From Aeromonas sobria (GTDB lineage Bacteria > Pseudomonadota > Gammaproteobacteria > Enterobacterales > Aeromonadaceae), in contig NZ_CDBW01000032.1 in assembly GCF_000820145.1 (NCBI RefSeq), positions 62,001 to 126,000 on the forward strand: a DNA stretch of 64,000 nt, in the 5' to 3' direction. Under the pieces are notes generated by a model that saw only the letters and a program-made list of their open reading frames with translations, ran no database searches and had not been told where the DNA came from. Made by a program: the position numbers and the translations under genes. This document shows positions 35,003-42,344 of the stretch, one piece after another; positions within the stretch are counted from its first letter, which is position 1, and each line of letters starts with the position of its first letter.

Positions 35003-36799
35003 ATGTATCAACAACAGTGGAATAACGACCATATCTACCCGGGCCTCGACAGCCCCGAGCTGGAAGCGGACATGAACGCCGCCCGCCATGCGCTGGGGGA
35101 GCTGGCCAGCTATATGGCGGGTCTGGACGGGGTGCGTGGCGATGACGCCGCGCTGCTGGATTTTTTGCGGGAGGTGCGGCTGCGCGCCCGTGATATCCGG
35201 CATATCGGCTGGAATGTCGCCATTCTGGCCGCGTGTCGCGGCAGTCAGGATGCGCGGGATCCGCTGGCCAAACAGCTGGCATCTCGTGCCCGCGCCCTCA
35301 ACGCCGATCTGTTCAAGACGCTGGCGCCGGTGGACGATCTGATGCTGGCGCTGCCGGAAGATCAATTCGCCGCGCTGATGAGGGATCCGCTGCTCGGCGA
35401 GGAGGCGTACCGCTTGCGCCATGAGCGTCGCTTGCAGGATCAGCGCCTGCCGGTGGCGGCGGAGCAGCTGGTGATTGGTCTGGGCACCGATGGTCTGCAC
35501 GGCTGGGGCAACCTCTACAACGATCTGGTGGGCAAGATCCGCTTAACCATTGAGGGTCGCGAGATGGGGCTGGCGGAGGCGAGCAATCTGCTCTCCAGTC
35601 CGCTGCGGGCCCTGCGTCTTGAAGCCTTTGATGCCATCAGTGCCGGTTGGCAAGGGGAGCAGGAGACGGTCGCCGCCATCCTCAATGCCCTCAACGGCTG
35701 GCGGTTGGAGCTGGCTCGCCAGCGTGGTAGTGAGCGGCTGCTCGATGCGCTGGATCTCTCCTGCCACCAGAGCCATATCGAACGCACCACCCTCGATGCC
35801 CTGATGAGCGAAACCTGGCGGGCCCGTGGGCTGGGTCAGCGCGCCTTGGGATTGATGGCCGCGCGGCTTGGTATCGACGAGCTGGGGCCGGAGGATCTCT
35901 TTGCGCCGCCCCCGGCTGCCTGCAGCCGCGATATTCCTTTTGATGAGGCGATCGAGTTGATTGCCGATGCTTTTAGCCGTTTCGATCCCGAGATGGGGGC
36001 GTTTGCCCGCATGATGGCGGAGAAGGGGTGGATTGATGCGGCGCCCACGCCAAATCGCCGCACCGGCGCCTACTGCACCAAGTTTGCCGCGCCGGTGGAG
36101 CCGCGGGTCTTCGTCACCTATGCCGGCACCATGGACAACGTCATTACCCTGGCTCACGAACTGGGCCACGCCTGGCACAACTGGGTCATTCGCGATCTGC
36201 CGATGATCCAGCGCAGCTACCCCATGACGCTGGCGGAAACCGCCTCCATCTTCGCCGAAACCCTGGTGCGCAGTGCCCTGTTTGAACAGGCGCAAAGCCC
36301 GGAAGAGCAGCTTGCCATCGCCTGGGCGGAAGCCGATGGCGCCGCTACCTTCCTGGTCAATATCCCGGCCCGATTCGATTTCGAGCAGGCCTTGGTTGCC
36401 GAGCGGGCGCAGGGCTATGTGCCGGCAGAGCGGCTCAAGGCGTTGACCGACGAGGCGTGGGGGCGCTGGTATGAGGGGAGCCTGACCCGCTATCACCCCA
36501 TGTTCTGGGCGGCCAAGGCGCACTTCTCCATCGCGGGGCTGGGTTTTTACAACTATCCCTATCTGTTCGGTTATCTGTTTAGCCTCGGGGTCTATCAGCA
36601 GTTGATGAGCCGCAAGGCGGCGGGGGGAGAGGGTGTGGCCGAAGCGTATCGCGCCTTGCTGCGCGATACCGGCCGGATGAGCGCCGAAGATCTGGTGGCC
36701 AAACATCTGGGGCAGGATATTCGTGAGGCCGCCTTCTGGCAGGGGAGTCTGGCACAGGTGGCGCAGGCGGTAGAACGCTTCGAGCTGCTGCCCGCCTGA
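35003..36799 (+). CDS. M3-family oligoendopeptidase (PepF-like)
   Basis: A 598-residue cytoplasmic zinc metallopeptidase. The zinc site is HELGH at residues 385-389, with the third ligand Glu in the following ETASIFAETL helix. FVTYAGTMDNVITLAHE before it and the C-terminal FYNYPYLFGYLFSLGVY are typical of the PepF/M3B clade. Such enzymes digest short peptides in the cytosol. The ATG at 35003 is preferred; the in-frame TTG four codons earlier adds nothing. Confidence 0.9.
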   Translation: MYQQQWNNDHIYPGLDSPELEADMNAARHALGELASYMAGLDGVRGDDAALLDFLREVRLRARDIRHIGWNVAILAACRGSQDARDPLAKQLASRARALNADLFKTLAPVDDLMLALPEDQFAALMRDPLLGEEAYRLRHERRLQDQRLPVAAEQLVIGLGTDGLHGWGNLYNDLVGKIRLTIEGREMGLAEASNLLSSPLRALRLEAFDAISAGWQGEQETVAAILNALNGWRLELARQRGSERLLDALDLSCHQSHIERTTLDALMSETWRARGLGQRALGLMAARLGIDELGPEDLFAPPPAACSRDIPFDEAIELIADAFSRFDPEMGAFARMMAEKGWIDAAPTPNRRTGAYCTKFAAPVEPRVFVTYAGTMDNVITLAHELGHAWHNWVIRDLPMIQRSYPMTLAETASIFAETLVRSALFEQAQSPEEQLAIAWAEADGAATFLVNIPARFDFEQALVAERAQGYVPAERLKALTDEAWGRWYEGSLTRYHPMFWAAKAHFSIAGLGFYNYPYLFGYLFSLGVYQQLMSRKAAGGEGVAEAYRALLRDTGRMSAEDLVAKHLGQDIREAAFWQGSLAQVAQAVERFELLPA

Positions 36800-36821
36800 T
36801 TGGCTGAGCGGTGATGTGAGT

Positions 36822-36860
36822 AACAGGCCCCCGGACCACGAGAGTGTCCGGGGGCCTGTT
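36822..36860. terminator. bidirectional terminator between the peptidase and permease genes
   Basis: 15-bp arms AACAGGCCCCCGGAC and GTCCGGGGGCCTGTT; it serves both converging genes (ends at 36799 on plus and 36863 on minus). Confidence 0.88.
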
Positions 36861-36862
36861 TG

Positions 36863-38269
36863 TTATGCCTGCTCCTGCTCCGGTTTGACCGGGCCGACCA
36901 GCAATGGTTTGGTCTGGTGGGTCAGGTCCGGTTGATAGCCGTTGAAGAAGAGGTTGAGCACCACCGAGCTGATGGTGGCCAGCAGGATGCCGCTATGGAC
37001 CAGTGGTTGCAGCGCCGCCGGAAAGTGCTGGAAGAAGTTCCCCGAGACCGTCGGGATCATGCCAAGACCGAGGCTGATAGCGACAATGTAAAGGTTGTGG
37101 CGGTTGCTGTTGTAATCAGCACGGGCAAGGATGCGAATGCCGGTCGCCAGCACCATGCCAAACATCACTATGCCAGCGCCCCCCAGTACGAAAGGAGGGA
37201 TGGAGGCAACCATCAATGACATTTTTGGGATCAGGCCAAAGGCGAGCAGGATCCCTCCCGACATCACGCAGACCCAGCGACTCGATACCCCGGTCACGCT
37301 CACCAGCCCGATATTTTGGGAAAACGAGGTGTGGGGGAAGCTGTTGAAGACTCCGCCGACTATGGTGCCGATGGCATCGACCCGCAGCCCGCGCACTATG
37401 TCGCCGCGACTGGCCGGATGGCCGACGATGTCACCAAGGGCCAGAAACATCCCCATCGATTCGATAAAGGTGATCAGCATGATCACCGTCAGGGTGGCGA
37501 TGGAGATAGGGTCGAAGGTGGGCCAACCAAAGGCGAACGGCACTATGGGGGCAAACCAGGCCGCGTCGCCGAGACTGTCGAGGCTCACTTCGCCCATACC
37601 GATGGCCACCACGAAGCCGAAGATGATCCCCAGCAGCACCGAGATATTGCTGAAAAAGCCCTTGGTGAAGCGGGTCACCAGCAAGATGAAGGCGAGCACC
37701 GCAAAGCTGGTGCTGATATAGCGCAGGCTGCCATATTCCGGATTGCCCTTGCCCCCCGCCATCCAGTCGATCCCCACCTGCATGATGCTGATCCCGATGG
37801 AGGTGATGACCACCCCGGTCACCACTGTGGGGAAGAGCGGCATCAGTCGGCCGATCAGCGGCACCAACAGGGTGGAGATGATCCCGGCGGCGATGGTGGC
37901 GCCAAAGATGCCGGTCAGCCCCAGATCCGGGTTGGCACCGATGGCCAGCATCGGCATCACGGCGGCAAAGGTGACCGACATGATGACCGGCAGCCGGATC
38001 CCGGCAAAGCGGCCAATCCCGACACATTGCAGCAGGGTGACGATGCCACAGCAGAAGAGATCTGAACTGATGAGATAGGATATTTGATCCTTGGGCAGCC
38101 CCAGACTGCCGCCAATCACCAGTGGCACCGCCACGGCGCCGGCATACATCACCAGCACATGTTGCAGGCCCAGGGTAAAGAGCTGGCCCATGGGGAGCAT
38201 GCGCTCCACTTCATCCACCGGGTACTTGCGCGCACCCGGTCGGGGGGAGGGGGGATTGGTCTCGTTCAT
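36863..38269 (-). CDS. NCS2 purine (xanthine/urate-type) permease
   Basis: A 468-residue nucleobase:cation symporter with 14 predicted TMs. The N-terminal helix reads LGLQHVLVMYAGAVAVPL (TM1 His). Further on are VTFAAVMPMLAIG, FIESMGMFLALGD (TM8 Glu) and the NAT motif QNIGLVSVTGVSSR of UacT/XanQ-type carriers, which favours xanthine or urate over uracil. A longer in-frame reading (to 38434) begins with non-membrane sequence and lacks a ribosome binding site; AAGGAG stands before the ATG at 38269. A PurR-like site lies about 180 nt upstream. Confidence 0.88.
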   Translation of the reverse strand: MNETNPPSPRPGARKYPVDEVERMLPMGQLFTLGLQHVLVMYAGAVAVPLVIGGSLGLPKDQISYLISSDLFCCGIVTLLQCVGIGRFAGIRLPVIMSVTFAAVMPMLAIGANPDLGLTGIFGATIAAGIISTLLVPLIGRLMPLFPTVVTGVVITSIGISIMQVGIDWMAGGKGNPEYGSLRYISTSFAVLAFILLVTRFTKGFFSNISVLLGIIFGFVVAIGMGEVSLDSLGDAAWFAPIVPFAFGWPTFDPISIATLTVIMLITFIESMGMFLALGDIVGHPASRGDIVRGLRVDAIGTIVGGVFNSFPHTSFSQNIGLVSVTGVSSRWVCVMSGGILLAFGLIPKMSLMVASIPPFVLGGAGIVMFGMVLATGIRILARADYNSNRHNLYIVAISLGLGMIPTVSGNFFQHFPAALQPLVHSGILLATISSVVLNLFFNGYQPDLTHQTKPLLVGPVKPEQEQA

Positions 38270-38446
38270 GAACACAGCACTCCTTGAAGCCTGTACAACA
38301 GGCACAGGCAAGATAGTGAAAGCCACCGCTTTCCCGGTCATTGATAGCGAGCATGGTCTGACGTACCCGATCCATCTGCAGGTGTGATGAGGGGATCTGG
38401 TGCTGGTGTGGGTCAGTGCACAAAACATGCACAACGCCGGTCATGA

Positions 38447-38462
38447 GCGAAAACGTTTGGCT
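38447..38462 (-). promoter_or_regulatory. candidate PurR operator upstream of the purine permease
   Basis: GCGAAAACGTTTGGCT matches the PurR consensus ACGCAAACGTTTGCGT at 12 of 16 positions, including the central AACGTTT. It is in the 484-nt divergent region between the permease and ycfP, where no gene is seen. Confidence 0.45.
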
Positions 38463-38753
38463 GTAACGCCTTGTTTTTGTGGGGTGAGTCACATCCCGGC
38501 CCGATAAATGCCCTGGTCAGGGTGCGGGCGTTCGCAGCGGCATCTCAGATTGGTAAGCGTTTTATCATTATCGATCTGGCGATCTCACTTTGATAGCTGC
38601 GCCGGGGAAAGAGCCTGATGGCGCCCCCTTGCCCCAATGCGTAATCAGGGGGTGGGCGTGATCCAAAGCAAGAAAGTGCGATGTTTTGGTGGCGCACGGG
38701 GCCGCCGCTGGGGTAGTTTCGATAAAACCGACACAGATCCTGAGGTCTTATCC

Positions 38754-39293
38754 ATGATCATCTATCTGCATGGCTTTGATGCCACCAGCCCCGGCAATCA
38801 CGAGAAAGTGCTGCAGTTGCAGTTTATTGATGATGATGTGCGTTTCGTGCACTACAGCACGGTTCACCCCCGTCATGATATGAGCCACCTGCTTAAGGAA
38901 GTGAAGAAACAGCTCGACATGAGTACCGATCCCAAGCCGCTGATCTGCGGTGTGGGGCTCGGTGGTTACTGGAGTGAGCGGATCGGCTTTCTGTGCGGCA
39001 TTCGCCAGGTGATTTTCAACCCCAACCTCCATCCGGCAGAGACCATGCAGGGCAAGATCGACCGGCCAGAGGAATATGATGATATAGGCACCAAGTGTGT
39101 AACTGAATTTCGTAATAAAAATTCAGGAAACTGCCTGTGCATCCTTTCCGTTCAGGATGAAGTGCGCGATAATCGGGACACTGAACGTGAATTGAAGAAC
39201 TATTACGACATTGTGTGGGATGAGCGCGAGACCCATAAATTCAAGAATATCTCGCACCATCTGCAGCGGATGAAGGCCTTCAAAGAAGCTTGA
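38754..39293 (+). CDS. ycfP: YcfP family protein (alpha/beta-hydrolase-like)
   Basis: A 179-residue protein of the YcfP family. It starts [20 protein letters not shown] and contains [17 protein letters not shown], a GxGxGG nucleophile-elbow-like turn with Gly in place of the usual Ser, followed by FNPNLHPAE. In E. coli ycfP lies immediately upstream of ndh, as here. Function unknown; catalytic activity as a hydrolase is doubtful. The ATG at 38754 has GAGGTC upstream; the in-frame extension to 38637 has no family match. Confidence 0.88.
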   Translation: MIIYLHGFDATSPGNHEKVLQLQFIDDDVRFVHYSTVHPRHDMSHLLKEVKKQLDMSTDPKPLICGVGLGGYWSERIGFLCGIRQVIFNPNLHPAETMQGKIDRPEEYDDIGTKCVTEFRNKNSGNCLCILSVQDEVRDNRDTERELKNYYDIVWDERETHKFKNISHHLQRMKAFKEA

Positions 39294-39319
39294 ATCATCA
39301 CGTCGACCGATTTCGTTTT

Positions 39320-39346
39320 AGGGAGCCACTGGCTCCCTTTCGTTTT
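39320..39346 (+). terminator. hairpin between ycfP and ndh
   Basis: AGGGAGCC-ACT-GGCTCCCT followed by TTCGTTTT; it could attenuate read-through from ycfP into ndh, which starts 23 nt later. Confidence 0.6.
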
Positions 39347-39368
39347 GAGGAACCAAGGAAAAATCATC

Positions 39369-40661
39369 ATGATGAATATTGTCGTTGTCGGCGGCGGCGC
39401 CGGTGGTCTGGAGCTGGCCACCAGTCTGGGTCGCAAGCTGGGCAAAAAGAACAAGGCCAAGATCACTCTGGTTGATCGTAACCGTACCCACCTGTGGAAG
39501 CCGTTGCTGCATGAAGTGGCCACCGGCTCCATGGACGCGGGCATCGATGCCCTGAGCTACCAGTCCCATGCCAAGAACCACGGGTTTGATTTCCAGCTCG
39601 GCACCCTGACCGACATCCAACGCGACGAAAAGCGCATCGTGCTGGCGCCGATCCATGACGAAAATGGCGAGATCGTGGTCAATGAGCGCGCCCTGCCTTA
39701 TGACATGCTGGTGATGGCCATCGGCTCTGTTTCCAACGATTTCAACACCAAGGGGATCAAAGATCACTGCATCTTCCTTGACAGCCCTTCCCAGGCCCAT
39801 CGTTTCCACAACAGCATGATGAACCGCTTCCTGCAGTTCGCTACTGAATACAAATCGGGTGACAAGGTGAAAATCGCCATCGTCGGCGGTGGTGCGACCG
39901 GTGTTGAACTCTCTGCCGAGCTTTACAACGCGGTTGAGCAGCTTTATGCCTACGGCTTCAAAAACCTCACGGCCGATAGTTTGAAAGTGACTCTGGTGGA
40001 AGCGGGTCCCCGCATTCTGCCGGCCCTGCCGGAGCGTATCAGCGGTGCCGCCCATCAGGAGCTGGTCAAGCTGGGGGTCGATGTACGTACCGCCACCATG
40101 ATCACCGAAGCGACCAGCGAAGGTCTGCACACCAAGGATGGCGAGCTGATTGAAGCGGATCTGATGGTGTGGGCGGCCGGTATCAAGGCGCCGGACTTCA
40201 TGAAGGATATCGCTGGCCTTGAGAGCAACCGCATCAACCAGCTGGTGGTGAAAGAGACCCTGCAGACCACCCGTGACGAGAATATTTTCGTGATCGGTGA
40301 CTGCGCCGCCTGCCCGCAGCCGGATGGCAAGTTTGTGCCGCCGCGCGCCCAGTCTGCCCACCAGATGGCCAGTCAGGCGTTCAAGAACATTCTGGCCAAG
40401 ATGAACGGTGGCGAGATGAAGCCCTACCTCTACCACGACCACGGTTCGCTGGTGTCCCTGAGCCGCTTCTCCACCGTGGGCAGCCTGATGGGTAACCTGA
40501 TGCGTGGCTCCATGATGGTGGAAGGCTACATGGCGCGTATGGTCTACATCTCGCTGTACCGGATGCACCAGGTCGCCCTGCACGGCTACGTCAAGACCGG
40601 CCTCATCATGCTGGTGGGCCGCATCAACCGGGTGCTGCGCCCGACCCTGAAGCTGCACTAA
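39369..40661 (+). CDS. ndh: NADH:quinone oxidoreductase, NDH-2 type
   Basis: A 430-residue FAD enzyme of the respiratory chain that does not pump ions. N-terminal FAD motif [13 protein letters not shown], then the second GxGxx[18 protein letters not shown] for [15 protein letters not shown] and a C-terminal FAD-contact block [22 protein letters not shown]. The C-terminal amphipathic helices [20 protein letters not shown] are the membrane-binding segment of bacterial NDH-2. Two adjacent ATGs (39369, 39372) follow AAGGAAAA; either may be used. Confidence 0.95.
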   Translation: MMNIVVVGGGAGGLELATSLGRKLGKKNKAKITLVDRNRTHLWKPLLHEVATGSMDAGIDALSYQSHAKNHGFDFQLGTLTDIQRDEKRIVLAPIHDENGEIVVNERALPYDMLVMAIGSVSNDFNTKGIKDHCIFLDSPSQAHRFHNSMMNRFLQFATEYKSGDKVKIAIVGGGATGVELSAELYNAVEQLYAYGFKNLTADSLKVTLVEAGPRILPALPERISGAAHQELVKLGVDVRTATMITEATSEGLHTKDGELIEADLMVWAAGIKAPDFMKDIAGLESNRINQLVVKETLQTTRDENIFVIGDCAACPQPDGKFVPPRAQSAHQMASQAFKNILAKMNGGEMKPYLYHDHGSLVSLSRFSTVGSLMGNLMRGSMMVEGYMARMVYISLYRMHQVALHGYVKTGLIMLVGRINRVLRPTLKLH

Positions 40662-40691
40662 GCCTGTAGCTGGCACAGTTCAGAACGTAAC

Positions 40692-40719
40692 AAGGAGAGA
40701 CCATGGTCTCTCCTTTTTT
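40692..40719 (+). terminator. intrinsic terminator after ndh
   Basis: Palindromic arms AAGGAGAGACCA/TGGTCTCTCCTT (the CATG forms the loop) followed by TTTTATGG, about 30 nt after the ndh stop. Confidence 0.9.
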
Positions 40720-40746
40720 ATGGGCCCTTGTCAGGGAAAATGCTGG

Positions 40747-41388
40747 CTACTGGCCCAGATAGGTGCGATCGAAGAAGGTGTTGACCCAGTGGGGGCGGTA
40801 GATGGCCAGCACCGTCATCGCCATGCCGTTGAGCAGGGCTTCGGGGAACAGCAGCAACGGCCAGATGGAGAGGTAATCCGCCGTAATGGTGTGCCAGGGG
40901 TAGCTGTCACTTAGCCCCATTAGCAGCGCGCTGGCCGCCACCTTGACCGAAATGGTGATGGCGCCGCCGAGAAACGCCGCCACGAAGATATAGACAAAGA
41001 GATGGCGCGGCAGCCAGGCCCAGCTTGCCAGAAACAGCAGCCAGCTGGTGGCCACTGGCAGGGCGATACCAAGCAGCGCTTGCCAGCCGAAGTCGGCCAG
41101 ATTGGTGACCCCGAAGTAGCCGAGTACCAGCAGGGTCAGGCAAGGGGCGAGCAGCGCCAGTCGCCAGCCCAGCAACAGGGTGAGGGTGGTGAGCCCGAGA
41201 AAATGTACTTCCAGCCCCTCATGCAGACCGGCCCGTAACGTCCAGAGCGGCACCAGAGCGATGGCACTGCCCAGCAACAGGTGCTGATAGAGTGGGGTGT
41301 CATGGAGGGTTTGCCACAAAGAGCGGCGCAGGCTAAAGGCCAGTAGTACCAGCCAGAGCAGGAGGGCGGCGAGTTGTCCTTCACTCAT
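40747..41388 (-). CDS. CbiM-like integral membrane protein (COG3235)
   Basis: A 213-residue protein with about six TM helices (QLAALLLWLVLLAFSL, HLLLGSAIALVPLWTL, GLTTLTLLLGWRLALLAPCL, LPRHLFVYIFVAAFLGGAIT, then YLSIWPLLLFPEALLNGMAMTVL). The fold resembles CbiM/ECF-type permeases and the C-terminal FPEALLNGM is the feature of the uncharacterised COG3235 group. No cobalt or biotin transport gene is nearby. It overlaps no neighbour and its stop lies 28 nt from the ndh terminator on the other strand. Confidence 0.72.
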   Translation of the reverse strand: MSEGQLAALLLWLVLLAFSLRRSLWQTLHDTPLYQHLLLGSAIALVPLWTLRAGLHEGLEVHFLGLTTLTLLLGWRLALLAPCLTLLVLGYFGVTNLADFGWQALLGIALPVATSWLLFLASWAWLPRHLFVYIFVAAFLGGAITISVKVAASALLMGLSDSYPWHTITADYLSIWPLLLFPEALLNGMAMTVLAIYRPHWVNTFFDRTYLGQ

Positions 41389-41448
41389 CTTGTCGTCCAG
41401 TCATGAAGTAGGGGTGAGTCCGGGCGGCCTTCCTGACCTGCCCATAGC

Positions 41449-41476
41449 AAAGCAGGCTGACGAGTCAGCCTGCTTT
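41449..41476. terminator. terminator after pflA
   Basis: Perfect 12-bp arms AAAGCAGGCTGA and TCAGCCTGCTTT with a 4-nt loop, 6 nt past the pflA stop on the minus strand. Confidence 0.82.
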
Positions 41477-41481
41477 CACCA

Positions 41482-42279
41482 TCAATATTTGACGTTGTCG
41501 TGGTACTTGCCGAGGATGCCCTTGACCCGTTCCATGACCTCTTTGCTGGGGGGCTTGATCCCGCTCAGCTCGTAAGGGTCGCCCAACACATCCCACTTGT
41601 GTTTGCCCAGCTCGTGGTAGGGGAGCAGTTCGATCTTCTCGACGCTCTCTCCCAGCTCGGCGATAAACTGACCGAGCCCTTCGGCGCTCTCGTCATCGTC
41701 GCTCCAGGTCGGTACCACCACGTAGCGGATCCAGATAGTCTTGCCTTTGGCCGCCAGATAGCGGGCAAATTCCAGGGTATAACGGTTGCTGACGTGGGTC
41801 AGTGGAATGTGTTTCTCGTCATCGATCTGCTTGATGTCGAGCAGTACCAGATCGGTCTGTTCGAGCAGCTTGTCGACCTGTTCATCGAGATGACGGACGA
41901 AGCCGTTGGTGTCGAGGCAGGTGTGAATACCCTGCTCTTTACAGGCGGCAAACAGTTCGGTGATGAAGGCCGGTTGCAGCATGGCTTCACCGCCGGAGGC
42001 GGTCACACCGCCGCCAGAAGCATTCATGAAGTGACGATAGCTGGTGATGTCCTTCATCAACTCCGGCACTGTCACTTCACGACCACCCTGGGTATCCCAG
42101 GTATCGCGATTATGGCAGTACTTGCAGCGCATCAGGCAGCCTTGCATGAATACGATAAAGCGTATTCCCGGACCATCGACAGTGCCGCAGGTTTCAACGG
42201 AATGGATCCGGCCAAGGGTGCCTTGAGATGCGGCCGGTTGGCTGATTTCAACGGCGGGGATCCGATTAATGACAGTCAT
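41482..42279 (-). CDS. pflA: pyruvate formate-lyase activating enzyme
   Basis: A 265-residue radical-SAM enzyme that installs the glycyl radical on pyruvate formate-lyase under anaerobiosis. The cluster motif is CLMRCKYC (CxxxCxxC), preceded by [13 protein letters not shown] and followed by [15 protein letters not shown]. It is about 20 residues longer at the N-terminus than E. coli PflA (246 aa), with a Pro/Ala/Gln-rich leader. The ATG at 42279 has GGAG upstream; an in-frame TTG further left is not used. No pflB or focA is adjacent in this window. Confidence 0.92.
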   Translation of the reverse strand: MTVINRIPAVEISQPAASQGTLGRIHSVETCGTVDGPGIRFIVFMQGCLMRCKYCHNRDTWDTQGGREVTVPELMKDITSYRHFMNASGGGVTASGGEAMLQPAFITELFAACKEQGIHTCLDTNGFVRHLDEQVDKLLEQTDLVLLDIKQIDDEKHIPLTHVSNRYTLEFARYLAAKGKTIWIRYVVVPTWSDDDESAEGLGQFIAELGESVEKIELLPYHELGKHKWDVLGDPYELSGIKPPSKEVMERVKGILGKYHDNVKY

Positions 42280-42344
42280 AGACAACTCCAACGATTCGAG
42301 CAGGACGTTATTTTATTACATAAACCCCTATTGATCCTACACCT

